DNA from: Myxococcaceae bacterium | GTDB taxonomy: Bacteria; Myxococcota; Myxococcia; Myxococcales; Myxococcaceae | Assembly: GCA_017881265.1 (NCBI GenBank) | Contig: JADGRA010000006.1 | Span: forward strand, 16,718-80,717 | Reading direction: 5' to 3' | Length of the DNA: 64,000 nt | Shown here: piece after piece, positions 41,494-50,358 of the stretch | How the letters are laid out: every line of letters starts with the position of its first letter | Numbering within the stretch: the first letter of the stretch is position 1 | Program-made: the position numbers and the translations under genes | Notes under the pieces: model-generated | The model's database searches: none | The model's input: the letters and a program-made list of their open reading frames with translations, nothing else | What the model was told of the DNA's origin: nothing

Positions 41494-43194
41494 ATGCGGG
41501 CACGTGGGTTGCTCCGGATAGAGTCAGAAGTCGTCCAGGTGCCCGAGAACTCCGACAGCCTCCCACCCCCCTCGGCCCGCAGCGCGAGCCGCGTGGCGCT
41601 GGGAATCCTCCTCTCGCGGCTGGCTGGCCTCATCCGAACGCGGGTATTTGCCCACGCCTTCGGGACTTCCCCTGTGGCCGGGGCCTTCTCCGCGGCGCTC
41701 CGCATCCCCAACACCCTTCAGAATTTGCTCGGGGAAGGGGTGCTCTCCGCGTCCTTCATCCCCGTCTACGCCCGGCTGCTCGGCGAGAAGCGCGAGGACG
41801 CCGCCGACCGCGTGGCCGGGGCGGTGTTTGGCCTGCTCTCGCTGGCCACGGCCCTCCTCGTCGTGCTGGGGGTGGCCGGCGCCCCCTGGCTCGCTCGGCT
41901 GGTCGCCGGGGGCTACGCCAAGAGCGACCCGGTGGCGTTTGCCAAAACCGTCGAGCTGACGCGCATTCTCTTTCCCAGCACCGGGCTGCTGGTGATGAGT
42001 GCCTGGTGTCTCGGGGTTCTCAACAGCCACCGTCACTTCTTTCTCTCCTACACCGCCCCGGTGGTCTGGAACGCGGCGCAGATTGGGCTGCTCCTCGCAG
42101 CGGGCGGCCGGGTGGGGGAGGGGCGGCTGGCGACGCTGCTGGCCTGGTCCGTGGTGGGGGGCAGCCTGTTGCAATTCGCCGTGCAGCTGCCCTCGGTGCT
42201 CCGCCTTCTTGGCAGCTTTCGGCCTTCTCTCGATACCGCGAGCCAGGCCATGCGCACGGTGCTGCGCAACTTTCTGCCGGTGGTCCTCAGCCGGGGCGTG
42301 GTGCAGGTCAGCGCCCTCGTCGACACCTTCTACGCGTCGCTGATTTCGGCCCCGGCCGTCTCGGCGCTCTACTACGCGCAGCTGATTAGCGTCCTGCCCG
42401 TCTCGCTGTTCGGGATGTCCGTCTCCGCCGCCGAGCTGCCGGAGCTGTCCCGGGAATCCGGCGGGAAGGACGGCGGTGAGGAACGGCTGCGGAGGCGGCT
42501 GGACGCGGGACTGCGACGCATTGCCTTCTTTGTCGTTCCCTCGGCGATGGCATTTCTCAGTCTGGGCGATGTTGTCGGTGGCCTCCTCGTCCAAACGGGG
42601 CGGTTTGGACCCGCCGAGACGCGCGAGCTCTGGTACCTCCTCATGGGCTCGGCGGTGGGGCTGCTCGCCGGGACGCTGGCCCGCCTGTACGCGTCGGCCT
42701 TCTACGCCCTTCACGACGCGCGCACTCCATTCCGGTTTGCGACCGCTCGCGTCCTGGTGGCAGCCGGGCTGGCGTACGTCGCCGTCCGGTACCTCGCACA
42801 GTGGCTGGGAGCCCCGCCGCTCGTCGGCTGTGCCGGCATCACCGCCGCCAGCGGAGTCGCTGCCTGGCTGGAATTCCTGTTGCTGCGGCGGGCGCTCACC
42901 CGGCGCGTCGGCCCCACCGGGGTGGGCACCGGGCGCGTGGCACGCCTGTGGGCCTCCGCCGGAACGGCCGCCGCCGCCGCCCTCGGCGCGAAGGTACTGC
43001 TGGTCCGCCAATTCGGCGCGTCGGCGGCCGCGACGTTGTCCTGGGGCGGCTGGCTGCTGCCCGCGCCGGCGCTGCATCCTGTCCTCACCGCGGCCGTGCT
43101 GCTTTCCCTGTACGGAGGGTTGTACCTGACGCTGACGGCCGCTTTCCGCGTGTCCGAGCTGTCCAGCCTGCGCTCCCGGTTTCTGAGGCGGTGA
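41494..43194 (+). CDS. murJ: Lipid II flippase MurJ (MviN)
   Basis: The protein has 566 aa from the ATG at 41494, which has AGAGGCGG 5-8 bp upstream; a GTG at 41539 gives a start closer to the family norm. About 14 hydrophobic segments are present. MurJ features include LSRLAGLIRTRVFAHAFGTSPVAGAFSAALRIPNTLQNLLGEGVLSASFIPVYARLLGE at the N-terminus and ARLYASAFYALHDARTPFRFA in the C-lobe. It flips lipid II across the inner membrane. Only 15 bp separate it from the divergent regulator, so at least one promoter must lie inside a coding region. Confidence 0.93.
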   Translation: MRARGLLRIESEVVQVPENSDSLPPPSARSASRVALGILLSRLAGLIRTRVFAHAFGTSPVAGAFSAALRIPNTLQNLLGEGVLSASFIPVYARLLGEKREDAADRVAGAVFGLLSLATALLVVLGVAGAPWLARLVAGGYAKSDPVAFAKTVELTRILFPSTGLLVMSAWCLGVLNSHRHFFLSYTAPVVWNAAQIGLLLAAGGRVGEGRLATLLAWSVVGGSLLQFAVQLPSVLRLLGSFRPSLDTASQAMRTVLRNFLPVVLSRGVVQVSALVDTFYASLISAPAVSALYYAQLISVLPVSLFGMSVSAAELPELSRESGGKDGGEERLRRRLDAGLRRIAFFVVPSAMAFLSLGDVVGGLLVQTGRFGPAETRELWYLLMGSAVGLLAGTLARLYASAFYALHDARTPFRFATARVLVAAGLAYVAVRYLAQWLGAPPLVGCAGITAASGVAAWLEFLLLRRALTRRVGPTGVGTGRVARLWASAGTAAAAALGAKVLLVRQFGASAAATLSWGGWLLPAPALHPVLTAAVLLSLYGGLYLTLTAAFRVSELSSLRSRFLRR

Positions 43195-43306
43195 AGAATT
43201 CGCCTCCTGGCGACCCAGCCCCCCGGGGCAGCGCCCATGGCCTCCGCGCAGGGGGCCTTCCATCGTTTGACCGGGCGTGAAACCGTCCCTTCAGGTGCGG
43301 TGGCGT

Positions 43307-43335
43307 TTGCCTCTCGGTGCGTGTTGTGTCATAGC
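43307..43335 (+). promoter_or_regulatory. Weak promoter candidate for the S1-domain gene
   Basis: TTGCCT (43307-43312), 17 bp, then CATAGC (43330-43335), in the 221-bp gap after murJ; transcription would start near 43342, leaving about 74 nt of leader. The -10 box is poor. Confidence 0.3.
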
Positions 43336-43415
43336 CCGCGCCCTCGCGACCCCAGGGCCGGCGCTCCGACGTTGGGGTGTGCCCTGAGGCGCGGCAACAC
43401 GAGGTTTCAGGCGAC

Positions 43416-45359
43416 GTGAGCGACGAGCGATTTGGAGGGTCTGGTCCGCGCAAGCCCCGGCCCACGTTTGGGGACGTGATGCTTGGCATCCCCGCCGGTC
43501 GTGGCGGAGAGCGCGAGGAGCGGCCCCGCAAGGGCCGAGGCCGCGGCGATGGAGCGCCGCGCGCAAACCCTCGACCCGCCCCGGCCCAAGCTGCAGAGGG
43601 CAGCGTTGCTCCGGCGGAAGCGACTGCGACACCGGCAGCCAAGCCCCGCCGTCCCGAGCGCCGGCGCCCGCAGGGGCCGCTGGTGGTGGTCCGTCGGGCC
43701 ACAGGCGTGGTGGAGACACGGGAACTCACCGAGCGCCCGGAGCCTGCGCCTCCTGCCGTGGAGGAAGCGGCAGCCCCCACGGCGCCCGAAGCGGTCGCCG
43801 CGGCTGAGCCCGCGGCCCCCATTCGCCCGCACCTGCGCCCACCGGAGGAGCCCCAGCCAGAGGACGGCTCCTTCGCCGACATGCTGGCGGCTTCCGAGAA
43901 GCACGAAGTCCCCGTGCGGCGCGTCCGCGTCGGTGAAAAGGTGACAGGAACCATTTTCCAGCTGGGCGCGGACACGGCCTTCGTCTCTCTCGGTGGCCGC
44001 TCCGAGGCGATGATTGAGCTTCGCGAGCTCAAGGACGAGGAAGGCATCCTCCGGCTGGGCGTTGGGGACACCATCGAGGCCTACGTCCTCGAGGCCGGAG
44101 CGCGCGGAACCCTCCTCACCCGGACCCTGTCCAAGGGCTCCGCGTCGCTGGCCATGCTGGCCGAGGCGCGGACCTCGGGCCTGCCGGTGGAAGGCCTCGT
44201 GCTCGCCGTCAACAAGGGTGGCTTCGAGGTCGCCGTGGGCGAGGCGCGGGCCTTCGTGCCGATGAGCCAGATGGACCTTCGATTCGTCGACAAGCCGGAC
44301 CAGTTCATCGGCGAGCGGCTGAAGTTCCGCGTCACGGAACTCCGGGAGCGCAAGGTCGTTCTCAGCCGGCGTGCTCTGCTCGAGGAAGAGCAGAAGGCGC
44401 TCGCCGCCGAGACGCGAGCCAACCTCGACGTCGGCAAGGTGCTTCGAGGGCGCGTGACAGCGGTGCGGGAGTTCGGCGCCTTCGTCGATTTGGGCGGCAT
44501 CGAGGGCCTCGTCCCCGTCGCTGAGATGAGCCACGCCCGGGTGGGCCGTCCATCGGACGTCTGCAAGGTGGGAGACGAGGTGGAGGTCGAAGTCCTCCGC
44601 ATCGAACCGCCCCAGCCGACCTCGCCGGACAAGGCCAAGCACAAGGAGCGCATCACGCTCTCGATGCGGGCGCGGCAAGAGGACCCGTGGGAAGCAGCGG
44701 CGGCCGCCATTCACGATGGCGACCGGCTGTCGGGGAAGGTGGTCCGGCTTCAGCCGTTCGGCGCCTTCGTCGAGCTGCGCCCAGGCGTTGACGGGCTCAT
44801 CCACATCTCGGCTCTTTCGGACCGTCGAATCGCGCACCCGCGGGACGCGGTCAGCGTCGGTGAGGAAGTCACCGTGCAGGTCGAGAAAATCGACACGGCG
44901 GAGAAGCGTGTCGGCCTACGCCTGGTGCGGGATGGCGAGGTCGTCGGCACGGCCAGCCCGGCACCGGCCGAACATTCCGACGCGGCCGAGAAGCCCACGG
45001 CCACTCGAGCGGCGCCAACGCCCCGGCCGAAAGTCGGTGACGTCGTGACGGGGCAGGTGGACCGCATCGAGCCCTACGGCGTCTTCCTGGTCTTCCCAGG
45101 TGGGCGTGGCCTCATCCCGGCGAGCGAGACTGGCACCGAGCGGGGCACCGACATGCGGCGCCACTACACCCTCGGGCAGGAACTCAAGGTGGCCATCCTC
45201 GACGTGGATGCAGCGGGCAAGGTGCGGCTCTCGATTCCAGCCGCCCAGCGCATGGAGGAGCGGGCCGAGATGGAGGCCTGGAAGCGCAAGCAGCCGCCGG
45301 GCGCGGGTGGCAAGGGCTTCGGCACCCTGGGCGACTTGCTCAAGGGGCGGAAGCTTTAG
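43416..45359 (+). CDS. RNA-binding protein with five S1 domains and a disordered N-terminus
   Basis: The protein has 647 aa from the GTG at 43416, preceded by CACGAGG. Residues 1-165 are Pro/Ala/Arg-rich and probably disordered. Five OB-fold S1 repeats follow, starting near 175, 255, 341, 437 and 542. The third (KVLRGRVTAVREFGAFVDLGG) and fourth (RLSGKVVRLQPFGAFVELRPGVDGLIHIS) are closest to consensus. The layout resembles RpsA-type S1 proteins, but the order and N-terminus differ from E. coli S1 (six repeats, no such leader), so it may be an accessory S1 protein rather than the ribosomal one. It is the last conserved gene before the tRNA. Confidence 0.85.
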   Translation: MSDERFGGSGPRKPRPTFGDVMLGIPAGRGGEREERPRKGRGRGDGAPRANPRPAPAQAAEGSVAPAEATATPAAKPRRPERRRPQGPLVVVRRATGVVETRELTERPEPAPPAVEEAAAPTAPEAVAAAEPAAPIRPHLRPPEEPQPEDGSFADMLAASEKHEVPVRRVRVGEKVTGTIFQLGADTAFVSLGGRSEAMIELRELKDEEGILRLGVGDTIEAYVLEAGARGTLLTRTLSKGSASLAMLAEARTSGLPVEGLVLAVNKGGFEVAVGEARAFVPMSQMDLRFVDKPDQFIGERLKFRVTELRERKVVLSRRALLEEEQKALAAETRANLDVGKVLRGRVTAVREFGAFVDLGGIEGLVPVAEMSHARVGRPSDVCKVGDEVEVEVLRIEPPQPTSPDKAKHKERITLSMRARQEDPWEAAAAAIHDGDRLSGKVVRLQPFGAFVELRPGVDGLIHISALSDRRIAHPRDAVSVGEEVTVQVEKIDTAEKRVGLRLVRDGEVVGTASPAPAEHSDAAEKPTATRAAPTPRPKVGDVVTGQVDRIEPYGVFLVFPGGRGLIPASETGTERGTDMRRHYTLGQELKVAILDVDAAGKVRLSIPAAQRMEERAEMEAWKRKQPPGAGGKGFGTLGDLLKGRKL

Positions 45360-45383
45360 AGGGCAGAAGAGCTGTGCATTCGC

Positions 45384-45412
45384 TTGACGGATGCTGATCG
45401 GGCCGGTACAAG
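45384..45412 (+). promoter_or_regulatory. Promoter of tRNA-fMet
   Basis: TTGACG (45384-45389), a 17-bp spacer and TACAAG (45407-45412); the predicted start near 45419 lies 7 nt before the mature tRNA. Confidence 0.7.
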
Positions 45413-45425
45413 CATCGGCCTTCGA

Positions 45426-45503
<78 letters not shown>

Positions 45504-45509
45504 TAAAAA

Positions 45510-45550
45510 CCAAAGCCCTACCGGCACTTAGGCGGTAGGGCTTTGGCGTT
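45510..45550 (+). terminator. Intrinsic terminator after tRNA-fMet
   Basis: A 14-bp perfect stem CCAAAGCCCTACCG / CGGTAGGGCTTTGG with a 9-nt loop (45524-45532), then CGTTTG. Confidence 0.8.
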
Positions 45551-45575
45551 TGTGCAGCCCGGAAACGGGCGCTGT

Positions 45576-46787
45576 TGACCTGCCTGGGTTCTTAGGACCA
45601 CGAGATTTTAGAGACTTGCCTCTCGCGGTTGGTATTGGACTGACTGCTGCTTCTGTTTGAATTCGCGCGGTGTGAGGTAGCCCAGGCTCGAGGGGGGCCG
45701 CACAGCGTTGTAGCGGCTACGCCACGTCTCGATGAGGACGGTAGCTTCGGACCGAGTACGAAACCACTCGAGACTGAGGCACTCGTCTCGAAGCCTGCCG
45801 TTGAAGCTCTCGTCCATCCCATTCTCCCAGGCCTTCCCCAGAGCAATGTGCGCGGTGTCGATGTTGGCCGCGGCGAACCACCGGTGCACAGCAGCCGAAA
45901 GGAACTCCGGACCATTGTCGGAACCCAGGTACTTCGGAGCTCCATGGAGACTGACGAGCCGAGAGAGGACGTCGATGACACGTCCGGAGCGGATGCTGCC
46001 GGCGACGTCGATGGCGAGGCATCCCCGGGTCCACTCGTCCACGACGGTGAGGCACTTCAGCTGCTGGCCATTGGCGCAAGCGTCGAAGACGAAGTCGTAG
46101 GCCCAGACGTGGTTTCGGCCCCTCGCCGGGAGCGGCCTCGGCCTGTTGGAGGCTGCCCGTCTGCGACGGCGTCTACGAGGGACTTGGAGACCTCCGGTGC
46201 GCCAGAGGCGATCGGCCCTGTCTGCGCTCATTCGGTGGCCTTCCCGAGCGAGAAACACCTGCACTCGCCGGTAACCGTACCGTGGGTACTGAGCGGCCGC
46301 CGCCGCCATCCTCTGTCGGACAGAAGCATCAGCTTTTTCCCTCTTCAATTCGTACTGCAGGCTCGATCGCGCCACGCGGAGAAGCCAACAAGCTCGGCGA
46401 CATGACAGGCCGCGCTTTCGCGCGAACTCCAGCTGCAGTCGCCGCGCGGACGCGCTCACCATTTTTTTGGAAATCTCCTTCATCACCTCAATCTCGAGGT
46501 CTCGGTCGGCGAGAAGTCGTTTGAGTCGGCCATTTTCCGTCTCGAGCTGCTTCAGCCGCCGCGTGTCCTCGACGCTCATGCTGCCGAAGCGCCTGCACCA
46601 CACGTGTAGCGTCTGCTCACTCAGGCCGAGCTTCTTGGCCACCTCCGCCATCGGGGCTTGGTCGGCCTCGCGGAGAATCCGCACCATCTGCTCGTCTGTG
46701 AATCTGCTTTTGCGCACAGCGCCTTCCGGGCGCGCCGGAGAGGCATCGTCTCACGCTTCAACTGGTCCGAAAACCCCAGGCAGGTCA
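45576..46787 (-). mobile_element. Insertion sequence, IS3 family, IS407-like group (1212 bp)
   Basis: Terminal inverted repeats of 25 bp agree at 22 positions (45576-45600, starting TGACCTGCCTGGG, and 46763-46787 reversed, starting TGACCTGCCTGGGG). One transposase frame fills the element. The bases next to the two ends (CTGT on the left, TGCC on the right) do not match, so no target-site duplication is left; a later deletion or recombination at one end is likely. On the right it cuts an IS481-like transposase remnant. Confidence 0.85.
45608..46717 (-). CDS. IS3-family transposase, OrfA and OrfB in one frame
   Basis: The protein has 369 aa. Residues 1-88 are the OrfA part (helix-turn-helix RFTDEQMVRILREADQ and a leucine-zipper-like RRLKQLETENGRLKRLLA). 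From about 90 on is OrfB with the rve integrase core: VWAYDFVFDA (first Asp), LGSDNGPEF (second Asp) and GMDESFNGRLRDE (Glu). Most relatives keep OrfA and OrfB in different frames and fuse them by -1 frameshifting. Here a run of seven A (minus strand 46468-46462) sits exactly at the junction (K84-K85) and the frame runs through. With six A the frame would read KKW then stop, the expected end of a separate OrfA. Confidence 0.9.
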   Translation of the reverse strand: MRKSRFTDEQMVRILREADQAPMAEVAKKLGLSEQTLHVWCRRFGSMSVEDTRRLKQLETENGRLKRLLADRDLEIEVMKEISKKMVSASARRLQLEFARKRGLSCRRACWLLRVARSSLQYELKREKADASVRQRMAAAAAQYPRYGYRRVQVFLAREGHRMSADRADRLWRTGGLQVPRRRRRRRAASNRPRPLPARGRNHVWAYDFVFDACANGQQLKCLTVVDEWTRGCLAIDVAGSIRSGRVIDVLSRLVSLHGAPKYLGSDNGPEFLSAAVHRWFAAANIDTAHIALGKAWENGMDESFNGRLRDECLSLEWFRTRSEATVLIETWRSRYNAVRPPSSLGYLTPREFKQKQQSVQYQPREASL

Positions 46788-46950
46788 TGCCCGCGGTCCG
46801 AAATGAAGTACCCAGGTGCCGTCGCTCACAGGTTCAAGGCCGACGAGCTGCAGCTGCTAGGACCAGCTCACGTAGTACTTGTGCCGGTCCCAGAGCAGAT
46901 TGCCGGCGTGATTGATGCGCCGAGTTTCGAATTGCGCGGGGTAGAGTTGC
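46788..46950 (-). pseudogene. C-terminal remnant of an IS481-type transposase
   Basis: Reading the minus strand gives LYPAQFETRRINHAG, NLLWDRHKYYVSWS, a TAG stop, then QLQLVGLEPVSDGTWVLHFGPRA. This pattern (YPxxFExRRxxxxGxxxW, then VGLEPVxDGxWxxxF) is the C-terminal part of IS481-like integrase-fold transposases. It carries an internal stop and loses frame upstream, and the IS407-like element abuts its end. 46951-47179 holds no recognisable gene. Confidence 0.5.
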
Positions 46951-46992
46951 CCTCCAAGACTACGGCCTCAACTCCCTGGTGACGCGCGAGTT

Positions 46993-47008
46993 TGGCACCC
47001 TGGCAGCC
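46993..47008 (+). promoter_or_regulatory. Weak -24/-12 (sigma-54) promoter candidate before the MEDS gene
   Basis: TGGCACCCTGGCAGCC keeps GG-N10-GC spacing and a perfect -24 TGGCAC, but the -12 element is CAGC, not TTGC. No TCGCGA site was found upstream. Confidence 0.2.
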
Positions 47009-47179
47009 CCTCGATTGAAAAGCGGCCACCACGTCGGTCGTCGGTGGCGGCCCCCCCCGTCTGCCCCCCGGGGCTCCCAATTCTCAGGGCGGGTTCCCGG
47101 CCTCTCTAGGGCCTTGGGCGCAACAGGCCCTCGGCGTAGACTCTCAACGCAGTCAAGTCAGGAGTTCAGGGGCCGACAC

Positions 47180-47857
47180 TTGAGTCCTCAATCGGATGAG
47201 TTTGCGGGCGGCAGTCTCCACGAACCGCTCCAGCCCATTGCTGTGGGGGGCAACGGGCTCAGTAGCCACCGTCACATCTGCGCTTTTTTTCACGGCGAGG
47301 ACGAGCATTACGGCGTACTGCTACCGCTCATAAAAGAAGGCTTGGTCCAAGGCGAGAAGGCCGTGCACATCCTCAACCCGCAGCGGCGCGAGGAACACCT
47401 GCGCCGGCTACAGGCGGTGCAGATCGACACATCGACCGCGGAAGAGGCAGGCCAACTCGAAGTCTTGGCCTGGCAGCAGGTGCATCTGAGCGGAGGGGCC
47501 TTCAACCAGGACCGCACGCTGCGGCTAATCGACGAGATTCGTCACCGCAGTCGACAGCAAGGGTTTTGCCGCATCCGGTTCGTCACACAGATGGAATGGG
47601 CTATGGAAGACGGCACCGGTGTCGACGGGTTGTTGGAGTACGAGGCGAGCGCTAACCGCGTCCCGTTCGACGACATGGTCGTGTGTGCGTATGACCTCAC
47701 GCGCTTCGGCGCCGAACTCGTCGTGGACATCCTGCGAACCCATCCGTCAGTCATTATTGGAGGTACGCTTCAGGCAAACCCCTTCTACGTCCCGCCCGAG
47801 CAGTTCATCCAGGAGCTCCGCGAGCGGCGCGCCGCCGCACGGCGCTCCGGCAACTGA
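47180..47857 (+). CDS. MEDS-domain sensor protein
   Basis: The protein has 225 aa from the TTG at 47180, which has CAGGGG 7 bp upstream. The frame is open to 46979, but that part is Arg/Pro-rich and unlike protein. The MEDS (methanogen/methylotroph DcmR sensory) domain spans most of it: [73 protein letters not shown] and [29 protein letters not shown]. In other bacteria such domains sit upstream of kinases, anti-sigma or DNA-binding partners and are thought to sense small hydrophobic molecules. The sigma-54 activator gene starts 1 bp after its stop, so the two probably act together. Confidence 0.75.
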   Translation: MSPQSDEFAGGSLHEPLQPIAVGGNGLSSHRHICAFFHGEDEHYGVLLPLIKEGLVQGEKAVHILNPQRREEHLRRLQAVQIDTSTAEEAGQLEVLAWQQVHLSGGAFNQDRTLRLIDEIRHRSRQQGFCRIRFVTQMEWAMEDGTGVDGLLEYEASANRVPFDDMVVCAYDLTRFGAELVVDILRTHPSVIIGGTLQANPFYVPPEQFIQELRERRAAARRSGN

Positions 47858-47858
47858 G

Positions 47859-49880
47859 ATGAGGGAGCAGGACGCGGGCACCGCCAGCGAGGTCGAGCGC
47901 CTCCGCAGCCGCATCAACGACCTGGTGAGCGTCCTCGCATTGCCAGCTATCTGGACCGGGCAGGAGGCCTCGGTGGTGGCGACGGCCCTGTTGGAGGTCA
48001 TGGTTCGAATGCTGGGCGCTGATTTTGGCTACGTGTGCGTCAGCGATGGGGCGCTCCGGCAGTGGGCTCGACTGGACGCCGTCCCGTCCACCGTCCAGCC
48101 AGATGAACTCGGCAAGAAGTTGGCGCCCCATCTCGCCGGCGACTTCCTGAGTCGATTCCTCTCGATTCCGAACCCGCTGGGGGACGGTCTCATTTCGCTC
48201 GCCTGTAGCCGACTGGGACTCCAGGCCGGACAGGATGTGCTGGTGGTTGGCTCGCGCCGCCCGGGCTTTCCCTCGGTGCATGAACGTCTGCTGCTGCAGG
48301 TGGCGACGAATCAGGCAGCCATCGGAATCCAGGAGGCCCGATACGCCAACGGAATGCAACGCGCCACGGACGAGCTCAAGCGGCATGTTGAGGAGCGAAC
48401 CTCAGAGCTGGCTTCGGTCAACGAGGCGCTCCAAGCCGAAGTCCGCGAGCGAGTCGACGCGCAACGCCGCATCCATCAGAGCGAGCGCGAACTCCGGCTG
48501 CTGGTCGATTTCGTGCCGGAGTTCATCGCCGCCCTGGAGCCTGATGGCGCGGTTCGGCACGTGAATTTGGCGGGCCTGACCTACCTTGGTTGCAGTCTTG
48601 ATGAGCTGGTTCGCTTGCAAGACGGATGGGCGCGATTTCACCATCCCGAGGATGCCGCTGTGGTTCACCACCGGGTCGAGCGAGCGCTCGCCGAAAGCGT
48701 GGCTTGCGAGCTGGAAGTCAGAATGCGCCGGCATGACGGCGCCTACCGCTGGTTCATGATGCGGTACGAGCCGTTGCGTGACGAGTACGGGCGCGTCATC
48801 CGCTGGTACTCGACCGGAGTCGACGTCGACGACCGGAAACGCGAAGAGGAACGGATGCGTGCCGAAAACCTCGCGCTCCGGGAGGAGGTCGACAAGGCGT
48901 CGATGTTCGAGGAGATTGTCGGCACCTCGGCGGTGCTACACTCCGTGCTCTCGCAGGTGTTCCAGGTCGCCCCTACCGACGCAACAGTGCTCATCACGGG
49001 TGAGACGGGAACCGGCAAGGAACTCGTCGCACGCGCCATCCACAGGAAGTCCGCTCGCGCTGCTCGGGCGCTGGTGAGCGTGAACTGTGCCGCGATTCCA
49101 GCGTCGCTTCTCGCCTCGGAGCTCTTTGGCCACGAAAAGGGCGCCTTCACCGGGGCGGTGCAGAGTCGGCAAGGGCGCTTCGAGCTGGCGAACGGTGGGA
49201 CCATCTTCCTGGATGAGGTGGGTGAGCTGCCGGCCGAAATGCAGACGGCCCTCTTGCGCGTCCTGCAGGAGCGCGAGTTCGAACGGGTGGGCGGGAGCCG
49301 GCCGATCCGCACCGACGTGCGAGTCATTGCCGCGACGAACTGCGACTTGGAGAAGGCCGTCGCAGAGAAGAAGTTTCGCGCAGACCTCTTCTATCGGCTC
49401 AATGTGTTTCCAGTGGAAATGCCCAGCCTCCGAGAGCGCAAGTCCGACATTCCATTGCTCGTGGAGTACTTCGCCCACCGGTACGCCAGCCGGATGGGAA
49501 AGAGAGTTACCCGAATCGAAAAGATGACCTTGAAGCTGCTGCAGGCTTACGGGTGGCCAGGGAACGTGCGGGAGCTGCAGAACGTGATTGAGCGCGCGGT
49601 CATCGTCTCGGGTTCGGAAACACTTTGGGTCGATGAACGCTGGCTCTCCGGACGGGCCTTGGCCACCTCCTCGAAAGTCAGAGCGCCCCAGCTCACCCTC
49701 GAGGCGGGTGAGCGAGAAGCCATCGAGAACGCCCTGATAGAAAGCAGGGGCCGAGTGTCCGGTCCTTTCGGCGCTGCGGCACGCCTGGGAATCCCGGCGT
49801 CGACGCTCGAGTCCAAAATCAAAGCGCTTCGAATCGACAAGGGGAGCTTCAAGGCGGAACCGTCCGCGCCTGCCCGTTAG
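47859..49880 (+). CDS. Sigma-54-dependent activator with GAF and PAS sensory domains
   Basis: The protein has 673 aa. Order: GAF-like domain (about 35-160), coiled coil (160-205), PAS domain (208-325, with the PAC end [19 protein letters not shown]), sigma-54 AAA+ domain (352-590) and a Fis-type helix-turn-helix (about 630-663). Walker A is G381-ETGTGKE, the sigma-54 contact loop GAFTGA is intact at 428-433, and Walker B is GGTIFLDE (446-453). There is no receiver domain, so it should respond to a ligand or to the MEDS protein encoded 1 bp upstream. The intergenic DNA just downstream carries a perfect -24/-12 promoter and TCGCGA-centred repeats, its probable target (inference). Confidence 0.92.
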   Translation: MREQDAGTASEVERLRSRINDLVSVLALPAIWTGQEASVVATALLEVMVRMLGADFGYVCVSDGALRQWARLDAVPSTVQPDELGKKLAPHLAGDFLSRFLSIPNPLGDGLISLACSRLGLQAGQDVLVVGSRRPGFPSVHERLLLQVATNQAAIGIQEARYANGMQRATDELKRHVEERTSELASVNEALQAEVRERVDAQRRIHQSERELRLLVDFVPEFIAALEPDGAVRHVNLAGLTYLGCSLDELVRLQDGWARFHHPEDAAVVHHRVERALAESVACELEVRMRRHDGAYRWFMMRYEPLRDEYGRVIRWYSTGVDVDDRKREEERMRAENLALREEVDKASMFEEIVGTSAVLHSVLSQVFQVAPTDATVLITGETGTGKELVARAIHRKSARAARALVSVNCAAIPASLLASELFGHEKGAFTGAVQSRQGRFELANGGTIFLDEVGELPAEMQTALLRVLQEREFERVGGSRPIRTDVRVIAATNCDLEKAVAEKKFRADLFYRLNVFPVEMPSLRERKSDIPLLVEYFAHRYASRMGKRVTRIEKMTLKLLQAYGWPGNVRELQNVIERAVIVSGSETLWVDERWLSGRALATSSKVRAPQLTLEAGEREAIENALIESRGRVSGPFGAAARLGIPASTLESKIKALRIDKGSFKAEPSAPAR

Positions 49881-49902
49881 GCGGCGCGCCGCGGCGTTTT
49901 TT
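49866..49902 (+). terminator. Probable intrinsic terminator after the sigma-54 activator gene
   Basis: GCGCCT (49866-49871) can pair with AGGCG(GC) at 49879-49885 and a GC-rich palindromic stretch follows directly, ending in six T (49897-49902). The exact stem is ambiguous. Confidence 0.5.
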
Positions 49903-49950
49903 AGGGCGGCATGGTCCGGACCGCGGCCAGTCCGCCAAGGAAAGTGCCCA

Positions 49951-50000
49951 TTCGCGACCCTCCAACATTCTCACGAAGGGTCGCGAGAATTTCGCGACCC
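49951..50000. promoter_or_regulatory. Upstream activator sites: three copies of GGGTCGCGA
   Basis: TTCGCGACCC occurs at 49951-49960 and 49991-50000, and its inverse AGGGTCGCGA at 49977-49986. Each contains the palindromic core TCGCGA. They lie 40-90 bp upstream of the -24 element at 50040, where enhancer sites of sigma-54 activators usually sit. A fourth site, GTCGCGAGA, is at 50358-50366 before the next -24/-12 promoter. Confidence 0.6.
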
Positions 50001-50039
50001 ACCGGCGTTCGTGTCGCCCGTGTGCCAAGCGGACGCCGC

Positions 50040-50055
50040 TGGCACCGCTGTTGCT
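50040..50055 (+). promoter_or_regulatory. -24/-12 (sigma-54) promoter of the STAS gene
   Basis: TGGCACCGCTGTTGCT matches the consensus TGGCAC-N5-TTGCW fully, with GG-N10-GC spacing. Predicted start is near 50066, 17 nt before the GTG of the STAS gene, with GGAG at 50072-50075 as ribosome binding site. Confidence 0.8.
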
Positions 50056-50082
50056 CCGCCATCCGGCCGTCGGAGATGTTAA

Positions 50083-50358
50083 GTGACCTATCTCATCCAC
50101 CGTTCGGAACAAGCCGAAGCGATCATCTTCACGCTGAGCGGTGAACTGGATGCCCTCCACGCGGCACGTCTCCAGGAATTGCTGACCAGGGAAGCGCAAT
50201 CCACTGCTGGCCACATTCTTCTGGACCTGAAGGAAGTCACCGTCGTGGACCGCGACGGGGTGCGTTTTCTAGCGCGTGCACTGGCCCTGGGCGTTCGCAT
50301 TGAGAACTGTCCCCGCTACGTGCGCCGCTGGATGGCCGCAGAGCCGGGGAACTCCTAG
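50083..50358 (+). CDS. STAS-domain protein with Asp at the phosphorylation position
   Basis: The protein has 91 aa from a GTG. The fold follows the anti-sigma-antagonist pattern (FTLSGELDALHAARLQELL, then HILLDLKEVTVVDRDGVRFLARALALGVRIENCPRYVRRWM). Where canonical antagonists have D-S-S-G with a phosphorylatable serine, this one has D56-R-D58-G59, so it cannot be switched by a serine kinase and Asp58 may mimic phosphate. It has its own sigma-54 promoter. The partner is unknown; the MEDS protein or the activator next door are candidates. Confidence 0.75.
   Translation: MTYLIHRSEQAEAIIFTLSGELDALHAARLQELLTREAQSTAGHILLDLKEVTVVDRDGVRFLARALALGVRIENCPRYVRRWMAAEPGNS

Noticed and set aside
43237..43419. 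Short frame with a CxxCH-like heme motif (CVLCHS)
   Set aside because: 60 codons, no signal peptide, runs through the promoter region of the S1 gene; the motif is probably chance.
45350..45425. Possible second tRNA upstream of tRNA-fMet
   Set aside because: Only the promoter and a short 5' leader are present; no other cloverleaf can be drawn.
46979..47179. N-terminal extension of the MEDS protein
   Set aside because: Low-complexity Arg/Pro sequence unlike any domain; a TTG with a ribosome binding site sits right before the MEDS domain.
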